Shown piece by piece: positions 13,113-19,140 of a stretch of DNA of 19,882 nt. The stretch's first letter is position 1; each line of letters opens with the position of its first letter. The position numbers and the translations under genes were made by a program. This DNA comes from Candidatus Moraniibacteriota bacterium. GTDB taxonomy: Bacteria > Patescibacteriota > Minisyncoccia > Moranbacterales > UBA2206. The stretch covers positions 1-19,882 of the forward strand of contig JAPLXF010000070.1 of assembly GCA_026396205.1 (NCBI GenBank). Direction: 5' to 3'. The notes under the pieces are model-generated. The model saw nothing but the letters and a program-made list of their open reading frames with translations, had not been told where the DNA came from and ran no database searches.

Positions 13113-13700
13113 ATGAAATACAATCGCGACATTCTGGAAATAATTTTTTACGCCCGCGGCGGACAAGGCGCCAAAACGGCGGCAGAAATTATCGCCCAAG
13201 CGGCGGTCAAGGAAGGCAGGTTTGTCCAGGCTTTTCCGCAATTCGGGCCGGAACGCAGCGGAGCGCCGACTAAAACTTTTGTCCGTATTTCCAGCTCTCC
13301 CATCCGCACCCATGAGCCGGTAACCGATCCGGATATGGCGGTTGTTTTGGACGAAACTATTCTGGACTCGGAAAATGTGATGGAAAATTTAAGCCGGAAC
13401 GAATCGATGATTGTTAATTCGGAAAAAACTGCGGAAGAATTGCGGTGTAAAATTAATTCACGTGGAGCGGATTATGAGGGGAAAATTCATCCGGTGGATG
13501 CTAATGGGATTTCCGTGGCCATTATCGGCCAATTGAGGCCCAATACGGTAATTCTTGGCAAAATAATCCAGATTGCCGAGATAGCCAGGATTGAAAGCGT
13601 GATTTCTGAATTTCGGAAAATTTTTGAAAGAAAAATCGGTCGTGAAGCAACCAAAAAAAATGTGCAAGCTATTGAAAAAGCGTACGATATAATTTCGTAA
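13113..13700 (+). CDS. porG: pyruvate:ferredoxin oxidoreductase gamma subunit
   Basis: The gamma chain of the four-subunit 2-oxoacid:ferredoxin oxidoreductase, which joins pyruvate, CoA and oxidised ferredoxin to acetyl-CoA, CO2 and reduced ferredoxin. The 195 residues show the domain start EIIFYARGGQGAKTAAEII, then the conserved FPQFGPERSGAPTKTFVRIS and DMAVVLDETIL. The length is normal. It is first in a G-D-A-B order typical of archaeal and anaerobic bacterial operons. An extended -10 directly before the ATG predicts a leaderless message. The stop codon abuts the porD ATG. Substrate assignment to pyruvate, rather than a branched 2-oxoacid, rests on the adjacent pathway logic and is not certain. 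Confidence 0.9.
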   Translation: MKYNRDILEIIFYARGGQGAKTAAEIIAQAAVKEGRFVQAFPQFGPERSGAPTKTFVRISSSPIRTHEPVTDPDMAVVLDETILDSENVMENLSRNESMIVNSEKTAEELRCKINSRGADYEGKIHPVDANGISVAIIGQLRPNTVILGKIIQIAEIARIESVISEFRKIFERKIGREATKKNVQAIEKAYDIIS

Positions 13701-14009
13701 ATGAATATTATGGAGAAAGGCGCCATCATAAAGTATAATCCGCAAAAAGCCCCCCGAACCGGGGACTGGGCATTTATGGTTCCAGAAGTCAAAAAAGAAA
13801 AATGTGTCGGTTGCGCCACCTGTGTTCAATTTTGTCCGGAAGCAGCAATAAGCATGGAACACATAACACGGAACCCCGTAAAGCCTGATGGCCACGGGGC
13901 AAGCACGGAACAAAAAAAGAAAGCAACAGTTGATTATGATTTTTGCAAAGGCTGTGGAGTTTGCGCCACAGTTTGTCCAAACAAAGCGATAATAATGAAG
14001 AAAAAGTGA
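13701..14009 (+). CDS. porD: pyruvate:ferredoxin oxidoreductase delta (ferredoxin) subunit
   Basis: A 102-residue 2[4Fe-4S] ferredoxin-like subunit that passes electrons out of the enzyme. Cluster ligands are CVGCATCVQFCP (Cys35, 38, 41, 45) and CKGCGVCATVCP (Cys82, 85, 88, 92). The N-terminal part, PRTGDWAFMVPEV, is typical of PorD. The spacer between the two motifs is about 35 residues, longer than I expect for PorD, and contains SMEHITRN and a Gly/His-rich stretch encoded by a repeat with its own hairpin. The ATG at 13701 follows the porG stop without a gap; an in-frame ATG at 13710 is an alternative. The stop codon overlaps the first hairpin of the porD-porA spacer. Confidence 0.92.
   Translation: MNIMEKGAIIKYNPQKAPRTGDWAFMVPEVKKEKCVGCATCVQFCPEAAISMEHITRNPVKPDGHGASTEQKKKATVDYDFCKGCGVCATVCPNKAIIMKKK
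13851..13912 (+). repeat. in-frame repeat insertion within porD
   Basis: It starts with AGCATGGAACACATAACAC (13851-13869), identical to 2200-2218. A hairpin follows: CCCCGT (13874-13879) with ACGGGG (13894-13899), enclosing GCC-TGAT-GGC. The segment is bracketed by AGCATGGAACA (13851-13861) and AGCACGGAACA (13902-13912), near-identical direct repeats. It sits between the two iron-sulfur motifs and keeps the frame open. Confidence 0.78.
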
Positions 14010-14128
14010 TCCCGCTGTGGCGGGATCATCCCGAACTTGATTCGGGATCCCTGCCTGCCTGCTGGCAGGTAATTAGATGCTGAAACCCCAAGGTCATCTG
14101 ATGATGACGGGGCAGGTAAATTCAGCAT
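14008..14128. repeat. cluster of four hairpins between porD and porA
   Basis: Four adjacent hairpins. GATCCCGC/GCGGGATC is at 14008-14027 and overlaps the porD stop. ATCCCGAA/TTCGGGAT is at 14028-14048. CCTGCC/GGCAGG is at 14054-14069. ATGCTGAA (14077-14084) pairs with TTCAGCAT (14121-14128), enclosing CCCC/GGGG and GTCATC-TGAT-GATGAC. The last right arm contains the A and T of the porA ATG. This resembles mosaic palindromic repeats seen in several bacterial groups. Confidence 0.85.
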
Positions 14129-15299
14129 GACAAATATGACAAATGCGACTAAAAAAAGAATAGCACTTACCGGCGGAGCAGCGGCGGCTGAAGCTTTGCG
14201 GCAGATAAATCCGGATGTGATGGCAGTTTATCCAATTACGCCCCAAACAACAATTATTGAAGCCTACGCCAAGTTGGCGGCTGATGGACTGGTGAATACT
14301 GAAGTAATTCAAGTTGAATCGGAACACAGCGCTATGTCGGCTTGCATCGGAGCCAGCGCGGCCGGCGCCAGATCGGTTACGGCTACCAGTTCGCAGGGTT
14401 TGCTTTTAATGCATGAAATGCTTTATATTGCCAGTGGCTTGCGGCTGCCGATTTTAATGGTTGATTCAGCGCGGGCTGTTTCCTCGCCGATTAATATCCA
14501 TGGCGACCATAGCGATGTGATGGGTGTGCGCGATTCTGGCTGGATCCAAATTTTTTCCGAAAATGCCCAGGAGGTTTATGACAACACTGTCATGGGAATG
14601 AAACTGGCGGAAAAAGTTTCTCTGCCGGTAATGGTGATTATGGACGGTTTCAATACTTCACACAGCGTGGAAAATTTGGAAACAGCCGACACGAAAAAAG
14701 TCCGGAAATTTATCGGGGAATACAGGCCGGAGCAGACACTTTTGAAAACAAATCAACCGGTAACTTTCGGTCCTTTGGCGCTCCAGAATTCCTATTTTGA
14801 ATTTAAGATTGATCAGGAAAAAGCCATGATGAGCGTGGCGGATTGTTACGCGGATATTACGGCGGATTTTGCGGAGATTTCCGGAAGAAGATATAATTTT
14901 TTCGAAAGCTATAAATTAAAAGACGCGGAATATATTATTGTTTTAGCCGGTTCAGCGGCGGGAACAGCCAAGGATGTGGTGGATAAATTGCGTCAGAACG
15001 GAAAAAAAGTTGGACTTTTGAAAATAAATTTATTCCGGCCTTTTCCCTCTGCTGAAATTGCCGAAGCCCTCAAAAATGCTAAAAGCATTGCTGTTTTGGA
15101 CCGTGCCCAATCAATCGGAACAATGCCGCCGTTTTATATGGAAATAATAAATTCTTTAAATGCTACAAAATATAAAATACAAACTGCAAGCTATATTTAC
15201 GGATTAGGAGGCCGAGATATTTTCGCCAAGGATATTGAAAAAGTTTTTATGGATTTAATAAAAAATAAATTTTCTAAAGAGATAAAATATATTCAATGA
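14127..15299 (+). CDS. porA: pyruvate:ferredoxin oxidoreductase alpha subunit
   Basis: The alpha chain of the oxidoreductase. It supplies the pyrimidine-side thiamine diphosphate contacts and the transketolase C-terminal-like domain. The 390 residues include the N-terminal GGAAAAEALRQINPDVMAVYPITPQT, the conserved VESEHSAMSACIGASAAGARSVTATSSQGL with the likely catalytic glutamate, and GDHSDVMGVRDSGWIQ. The domain II region begins near 265 with YIIVLAGSAAGT. The length is usual. Two ATGs (14127 and 14136) are possible starts. The first lies in a hairpin stem, the second in a near-repeat ATGACAAAT, and neither has a Shine-Dalgarno site. It overlaps porB by four bases (ATGA), implying translational coupling. 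Confidence 0.93.
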   Translation: MTNMTNATKKRIALTGGAAAAEALRQINPDVMAVYPITPQTTIIEAYAKLAADGLVNTEVIQVESEHSAMSACIGASAAGARSVTATSSQGLLLMHEMLYIASGLRLPILMVDSARAVSSPINIHGDHSDVMGVRDSGWIQIFSENAQEVYDNTVMGMKLAEKVSLPVMVIMDGFNTSHSVENLETADTKKVRKFIGEYRPEQTLLKTNQPVTFGPLALQNSYFEFKIDQEKAMMSVADCYADITADFAEISGRRYNFFESYKLKDAEYIIVLAGSAAGTAKDVVDKLRQNGKKVGLLKINLFRPFPSAEIAEALKNAKSIAVLDRAQSIGTMPPFYMEIINSLNATKYKIQTASYIYGLGGRDIFAKDIEKVFMDLIKNKFSKEIKYIQ

Positions 15300-16207
15300 A
15301 CCAGGAATTAAATAAAAATTTTGCTTCCGGTCACAGTGCTTGCGCCGGCTGTGGATTTCCAACTATTGTCCGGACGATTTTGAATGAATCTAAATATCCG
15401 GTGGTAGTGGCTAACGCAACCGGATGCTTGGAGGTGACCTCAACTTTATATCCTTTTACTGCTTGGAAAGTGCCCTATATCCATAGCGCTTTTGAAAATG
15501 CCGGAGCAACTATATCTGGTATAGAAAGAGCCTATAAAGCCCTGAAAAAGAAGAAAAATCCGCCAGCTGGCGGAAAGAAAATAAAATTTGTAGCTTTTTC
15601 CGGCGACGGGGGAACATTTGATATCGGTCTGCAGGCGCTTTCCGGAGCACTGGAACGCGGCCATGATTTCGTATATGTCGTTTATGACAACGGTGGCTAT
15701 ATGAATACGGGCAACCAGAGATCCAGTGCCACGCCCTATGGCGCTAATACGGAAACGACTCCGGCGGGGAGTAAAACAATCGGAAAAATAGAAACTAGAA
15801 AAAATTTAATGGAGATAGTCAACGCCCATGGGATAAACTATCTGGCCCAAGCCAATGTGGCTTATTTGCCGGATCTCAAAATGAAAGCCCAGAAAGCTTT
15901 CGAAACCAAAGGCCCGTCTTTTCTTTTGGTTTTTTCGCCTTGCACCAACAATTGGAAATTTCCAACTTCACAGTATGTCAACATAGCGAAACTCGCGACC
16001 GAAACCAATTTCTGGCCGCTGTATGAAATTGAAAAGGGAAAATATAAAATCAATAAAATAATAGAAAATCCCAAACCAATTGCCGAATTTTTGAAAACCC
16101 AAGGCCGCTTCAAGCATCTTTTTGAAAAGAAAAATAGAAAGGTTTTGGAGAATATTCAAGAAATGGTTGACGAAGAGTGGAATAGGCTGGTTAATTTAAA
16201 CAAATAA
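15296..16207 (+). CDS. porB: pyruvate:ferredoxin oxidoreductase beta subunit
   Basis: The thiamine diphosphate-binding beta chain, which carries the proximal [4Fe-4S] cluster. The 303 residues show CAGCG (Cys16 and Cys19), ATGCLEV (Cys44) and a later SPCTNNW cysteine as cluster ligands. The cofactor motif runs from GDGGTFDIGLQ (Gly103 on) to DNGGYMNTGNQRS. The start overlaps the porA stop (ATGA). A lysine-rich loop before the cofactor motif contains NPPAGGK, encoded by a perfect 14-bp palindrome, an apparent in-frame insertion. All catalytic motifs are intact, so the enzyme should be active. A 2-oxoisovalerate enzyme cannot be wholly excluded. Confidence 0.94.
   Translation: MNQELNKNFASGHSACAGCGFPTIVRTILNESKYPVVVANATGCLEVTSTLYPFTAWKVPYIHSAFENAGATISGIERAYKALKKKKNPPAGGKKIKFVAFSGDGGTFDIGLQALSGALERGHDFVYVVYDNGGYMNTGNQRSSATPYGANTETTPAGSKTIGKIETRKNLMEIVNAHGINYLAQANVAYLPDLKMKAQKAFETKGPSFLLVFSPCTNNWKFPTSQYVNIAKLATETNFWPLYEIEKGKYKINKIIENPKPIAEFLKTQGRFKHLFEKKNRKVLENIQEMVDEEWNRLVNLNK
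15560..15573. repeat. 14-bp palindrome inside porB
   Basis: CCGCCAGCTGGCGG is fully self-complementary and encodes Pro-Pro-Ala-Gly-Gly within a lysine-rich surface loop (residues about 84-95). Its GC content contrasts with the A-rich codons on both sides, suggesting a small repeat inserted in frame. Confidence 0.7.
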
Positions 16208-16219
16208 TTTTTAAGAAAT

Positions 16220-16579
16220 ATGAATGGAATAAAAATGACTATCGTAGCTATTTTTTTGATTGTGATTTTCTTTTCTTTTATTTTTCCTGTCGGAGCTAAG
16301 TTAGTATTCTTGTTCAGTTTTTTTCCAATAATTGTATGGTTACCTTTTTTGATAAGAAATTTTTTATTCAAAAAGAATCTTTATGTAGCAGGTATTTTAA
16401 GTATTGTCCTTATAAATATTATAAGTTTATTTTTTATATCTTTAATTACAAAAAAAATTAGCGGAGGAGACGGAGTTGGAGAAGTTGCTGTTTTTTTACC
16501 TTTCTCTATTCTATGGATAATCTTTTCTGCAATAGTGATAATTATTTCTATAATAAAAGCATTAAGAAATTCAAAATAA
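16220..16579 (+). CDS. small four-span membrane protein, function unknown
   Basis: A 119-residue, strongly hydrophobic protein with predicted spans at about residues 5-25, 29-47, 56-77 and 89-112, and short charged loops (RNFLFKKN, TKKISGGDG). The base composition is clearly more AT-rich than the por genes. I recognise no motif. It starts 12 bases after porB and could be cotranscribed. No terminator separates them. The frame ends just before the reverse-strand tRNA. Confidence 0.65.
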   Translation: MNGIKMTIVAIFLIVIFFSFIFPVGAKLVFLFSFFPIIVWLPFLIRNFLFKKNLYVAGILSIVLINIISLFFISLITKKISGGDGVGEVAVFLPFSILWIIFSAIVIIISIIKALRNSK

Positions 16580-16599
16580 AGTATTAATTATAAAAATTG

Positions 16600-16672
16600 A
16601 GCCGATGGTCGGGATTGAACCGACGACCTACGCGTTACGAATGCGTCGCTCTACCAACTGAGCTACATCGGC
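16600..16672 (-). tRNA. tRNA-Thr (anticodon CGU)
   Basis: On the reverse strand a full 73-base cloverleaf is present: acceptor GCCGATG/CATCGGC, D-arm GCTC-AGTTGGTA-GAGC, anticodon arm ACGCA-TTCGTAA-CGCGT with anticodon CGT reading ACG, variable loop AGGTC, and T-arm GTCGG-TTCAATC-CCGAC. The base of the anticodon loop has an A31-C39 mismatch. The discriminator is T and no CCA is encoded, so CCA must be added after transcription. Confidence 0.95.
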
Positions 16673-16680
16673 GTAAAGTT

Positions 16681-16709
16681 ATAATAAGATAATTTCAGAG
16701 TAATTTCAA
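16681..16709 (-). promoter_or_regulatory. tRNA promoter, overlapping a divergent -10
   Basis: Reverse-strand TTGAAA (16704-16709) and TATTAT (16681-16686) are separated by 17 bases. The mature tRNA 5' end is nine bases past the -10, so little or no leader is predicted. On the forward strand TATAAT at 16680-16685 overlaps it and could serve the gene at 16712. Confidence 0.65.
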
Positions 16710-16711
16710 GT

Positions 16712-16990
16712 ATGGAGATAAAAAATTTATTAAAACAATCCCGAGAAATCTGGGGTAGCAAACACTTGAAACTTGCTGAAATTATCGTGCGGCTGGGGAA
16801 AGTTTTTGGCGATATTTGCCGCTGGGAAAGAAACGCCAAGAAAGACAAGAAACTTCACACTAAAGCGGAACTGAAAAAAGAACTGGGAAATGTCATATTT
16901 TCTGTAATCAGGTGGTGCGACGATCTCGGCCTTGATCCGGAAGACTGTATAAAAGAAGCCATCAAGGCTCAAAAAAAATTCAAAAAATAA
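16712..16990 (+). CDS. MazG-like protein with degenerate active site
   Basis: A 92-residue all-helical protein whose second half, ELKKELGNVIFSVIRWCDDLGLDPEDCIKEA, follows the end of MazG-type nucleotide pyrophosphohydrolases. In active enzymes two ExxE/ExxD motifs bind magnesium. Here the first would fall at about 27-33 (RLGKVFG) and lacks both glutamates. The second reads E57-L-G-N60, with Asn in place of Asp. So if the family call is right, hydrolysis of nucleotides is doubtful and a structural or regulatory role is more likely. Many lysines in the middle (KKDKKLHTKAELKK) suggest nucleic acid or phosphate contact. A TATAAT box 26 bases upstream overlaps the tRNA promoter on the other strand. 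Confidence 0.6.
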   Translation: MEIKNLLKQSREIWGSKHLKLAEIIVRLGKVFGDICRWERNAKKDKKLHTKAELKKELGNVIFSVIRWCDDLGLDPEDCIKEAIKAQKKFKK

Positions 16991-16997
16991 TATTCTG

Positions 16998-17028
16998 GTA
17001 TTCTCAAGAATACAAGAATAATTCTTGT
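16998..17028. repeat. two overlapping small palindromes
   Basis: GTATTCT-CA-AGAATAC (16998-17013) and ACAAGAAT-A-ATTCTTGT (17012-17028) share two bases and would form alternative hairpins after the MazG-like gene. No T-run follows, so termination is doubtful. Confidence 0.65.
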
Positions 17029-17035
17029 CAATTTA

Positions 17036-17068
17036 TTAGGAATTAGAAATTAGTAATTAGAAATTTCT
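17036..17068. repeat. solitary end of an S23-type element
   Basis: ATTAGGAATTAGAAATTAG and then TAATTAGAAATTTCTAG match the right ends of the elements at 6.1, 7.3 and 8.9 kb. No matching left arm is present, so it appears to be a remnant lying just before the ZIP transporter gene. Confidence 0.55.
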
Positions 17069-17072
17069 AGAT

Positions 17073-17816
17073 ATGGTTTGGCTATACACATTTTTAAGCG
17101 TTTTTATTGTCAGCCTAATTTCTCTGATTGGTGTTTTTACGCTTTCCATCAGCCAGGAAAAACTGGAAAAAATCCTGATTTATCTGGTCAGTCTTTCGGC
17201 TGGGACGCTTTTGGGCGATGCTTTTATCCATCTAATCCCGGAAGCGTATAAAGAAATTCAGAATAAGGCTTTGCCGGCTGTTTATATTTTATCCGGCATC
17301 CTGGCGTTTTTTGTTTTGGAAAAATTTATCCACTGGCGCCATTGCCATAAAATTGCCAGCCCGGACCATCCGCATCCTTTTTCCTATGTAATTTTATGGG
17401 GAGACATGGCTCACAATGTGATTGACGGCATGATAATTGCCGCCAGTTTTCTGGTCAGTTTTCCCGTCGGCATTGCCACTACTTTGGCGGTAATTTTACA
17501 TGAAATTCCCCATGAAATCGGCAATTTTGGTTCTTTGGTTTATGGGGGTTTTTCACGCGGGAAAGCGCTGGCTTTTAATTTTTTAACCGCACTTACGGCT
17601 TTTCTGGGAGCGTTTATTGTTTTAATTATCAATACCAACATCTCGCAAATTACTAATTTTCTAATATCTTTTGCGGCTGGCGGATTTATTTATATCGCCA
17701 GCTCCGATCTGATTCCGGAACTCCATAAACAGACTAACCCCAAAAAATCACTATTGCAGTTGGTCGTATTTGTAATTGGAATAGGCTTGATGCTATCGTT
17801 GTTATATCTGGAATAG
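17073..17816 (+). CDS. ZIP family divalent metal transporter
   Basis: Moves zinc or a related divalent metal across the cytoplasmic membrane towards the cytoplasm. The 247 residues are mostly membrane helix, with about seven or eight spans. The binuclear metal site motifs are HNVIDG beginning at His114 and HEIPHEIGNFG beginning at His143. A cytoplasmic histidine-rich loop (HWRHCHK and DHPHP, about residues 88-103) lies between spans 3 and 4, as in many ZIPs. The position usually held by Asp in the HEIPHEIGD motif is Asn here, which might alter metal preference. The ATG directly follows a remnant repeat and has no visible ribosome site. Specificity cannot be read from sequence. Confidence 0.92.
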   Translation: MVWLYTFLSVFIVSLISLIGVFTLSISQEKLEKILIYLVSLSAGTLLGDAFIHLIPEAYKEIQNKALPAVYILSGILAFFVLEKFIHWRHCHKIASPDHPHPFSYVILWGDMAHNVIDGMIIAASFLVSFPVGIATTLAVILHEIPHEIGNFGSLVYGGFSRGKALAFNFLTALTAFLGAFIVLIINTNISQITNFLISFAAGGFIYIASSDLIPELHKQTNPKKSLLQLVVFVIGIGLMLSLLYLE

Positions 17817-17818
17817 CT

Positions 17819-17930
17819 CCCGCACCAAATTTCAATAAAGTTAATAAATAGTTTGATGTATGGTGCGCGAATTCGCCTAACGGCTTAAAAAATAAATAGT
17901 TTATAGGTAATATAGTAAAATTGGTGCGGG
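17819..17930. repeat. inverted-repeat unit 1 (CCCGCACCAA ends)
   Basis: CCCGCACCAA (17819-17828) and its exact complement (17921-17930) enclose 92 bases. An internal second partner, TGGTGCG (17861-17867), could pair with the left arm instead. AATAAATAGTTT occurs twice inside (17843-17854 and 17891-17902). GCGAATTCGC is a further palindrome. No gene is seen in this stretch. Confidence 0.75.
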
Positions 17931-17953
17931 ATGCTCATTTTTGTAGCCGCTCG

Positions 17954-18016
17954 CCCCGCACTAAATGTTTGTTAGTGCAAAACTGTAATTCTATAATTAA
18001 TTTTTTTAGTGCGGGG
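17954..18016. repeat. inverted-repeat unit 2 (CCCCGCACTAA ends)
   Basis: CCCCGCACTAA (17954-17964) and its exact complement (18006-18016) form the ends. As in unit 1, an internal copy TTAGTGC (17972-17978) competes for the left arm. Outside it, CATTTTTGT (17936-17944) is complementary to ACAAAAATG (18031-18039), which includes the prfB start codon. Confidence 0.78.
17969..17997 (+). promoter_or_regulatory. promoter of prfB inside inverted-repeat unit 2
   Basis: TTGTTA (17969-17974) and TATAAT (17992-17997) with 17-base spacing. Transcription from near 18004 would exclude the left arms of the surrounding inverted repeats. The -35 overlaps the internal TTAGTGC arm. Confidence 0.6.
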
Positions 18017-18036
18017 CTCGTATCTCGCGGACAAAA

Positions 18037-19125
18037 ATGGCAGAACTCCAAGAAAAATTAAACAGCCTCAAAGAAAAAATCGCTTTTGTCAGTGGTTATC
18101 TTGATTTGCCGTCCAAAAAAAAGAGAATAGAAGAGTTGGAAAAAATTTCAGCCACCCCGGATTTTTGGAAAGATAATTTAAAAGCTTCCCAAGCAATGCA
18201 GGAGCTGGAAGAACTTAGAAAAGAGCTGCTGGAATTAAGCGAAGCAGAAACAGAGATTAGCGAACTTTTAGAACTGGCCAAGATTATTTCCGCCGGCGAT
18301 AAGGAAGAAAAAGAGCTGGAAGAAAAAATAAAAAAACTGGAAAAAGATATTAACGAACTGGAATTTAAAACTTTATTTTCCGGAAAATATGACCGCAGTG
18401 ATGCCATCGTTTCCATTTATAGCGGCGCCGGGGGAGTGGACGCGCAAGATTGGGCGGAAATGCTTTTGCGGATGTATCTTAAATGGGCGGAGAAAAATAA
18501 TTTTAAGGCTAGAATTGTGGATGAAGCCCGTGGACAGGAAGCGGGAATTAAAAACGCGACCATAGAAATATCCGGACTGTATGCCTACGGCAATCTCCGC
18601 AGCGAGAACGGCGTGCATCGGCTGGTGCGGCTATCTCCCTATAACGCCGACAATCTCCGCCAGACTTCTTTCGCGCTGGCAGATGTGATGCCGGTGATTG
18701 AAGAAATGAAAGAAGTTATCATTGACCCCAAAGATATTCGTATAGATGTTTATCGTTCTTCCGGCGCCGGCGGGCAAGGCGTAAATACGACCGACAGCGC
18801 GGTGCGGATAACCCATTTGCCAACGGGAATCATGGCTACTTGCCAGAACGAAAGAAGCCAATTGCAGAACAAAGAGGAAGCCATGAAAATTTTGAAAGCC
18901 AAACTGCATAAAAAATATTTGGAGGAAAAAGAACAGGAAAAAAGCGCTATTCGAGGCGAGGCCAAATCGGCTGAATGGGGGAGCCAGATCCGCTCTTATG
19001 TGCTTCATCCCTATAAAATGGTCAAAGACCACCGCACTAAATACGAAACCAGCGACCCGGAAGCGGTTTTGGGTGGGGATATTTCCGGCTTTATTGAAGC
19101 CTATTTGAAGCTAGCTACAAAATAG
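18037..19125 (+). CDS. prfB: peptide chain release factor 2
   Basis: Ends translation at UGA and UAA by releasing the peptide in the ribosome. The 362 residues give the normal RF2 order: a helical N-terminal domain (1-110), the codon-recognition region, and the catalytic GGQ at 245-247 in SSGAGGQGVNTTDSAVR. The recognition tripeptide, normally Ser-Pro-Phe, is Ser-Pro-Tyr (200-202) in RLSPYNADNLRQTS. The frame is continuous. At the place of the classical autoregulatory +1 frameshift the sequence reads TATCTTGAT, without the extra T, so RF2 is not controlled by frameshifting here. TGA used as a stop by neighbouring genes agrees with an RF2-containing, standard-code organism. The ftsE promoter lies in its last codons. 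Confidence 0.95.
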   Translation: MAELQEKLNSLKEKIAFVSGYLDLPSKKKRIEELEKISATPDFWKDNLKASQAMQELEELRKELLELSEAETEISELLELAKIISAGDKEEKELEEKIKKLEKDINELEFKTLFSGKYDRSDAIVSIYSGAGGVDAQDWAEMLLRMYLKWAEKNNFKARIVDEARGQEAGIKNATIEISGLYAYGNLRSENGVHRLVRLSPYNADNLRQTSFALADVMPVIEEMKEVIIDPKDIRIDVYRSSGAGGQGVNTTDSAVRITHLPTGIMATCQNERSQLQNKEEAMKILKAKLHKKYLEEKEQEKSAIRGEAKSAEWGSQIRSYVLHPYKMVKDHRTKYETSDPEAVLGGDISGFIEAYLKLATK

Positions 19126-19133
19126 TGTATAAT
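19105..19133 (+). promoter_or_regulatory. promoter of ftsEX, predicted leaderless
   Basis: TTGAAG (19105-19110, inside prfB) and TATAAT (19128-19133) with 17-base spacing. The ftsE ATG at 19141 is seven bases past the -10, so the mRNA should start at or beside the start codon. Confidence 0.65.
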
Positions 19134-19140
19134 AAATTAT

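Noticed and set aside
13934..14128. A short reverse-strand open frame over the porD-porA gap
   Set aside because: It is created by the GC-rich palindromes and antisense porD sequence, and it lacks expression signals.
7253..15299. Possible recoding of UGA as an amino acid, known in some CPR lineages
   Set aside because: TGA ends the adaptor, ATPase, porD and porA genes at the expected protein lengths, and RF2 is present.
18100..18130. Programmed +1 frameshift site in prfB
   Set aside because: The sequence reads TATCTTGAT without the extra T or in-frame TGA, and the gene is open throughout.
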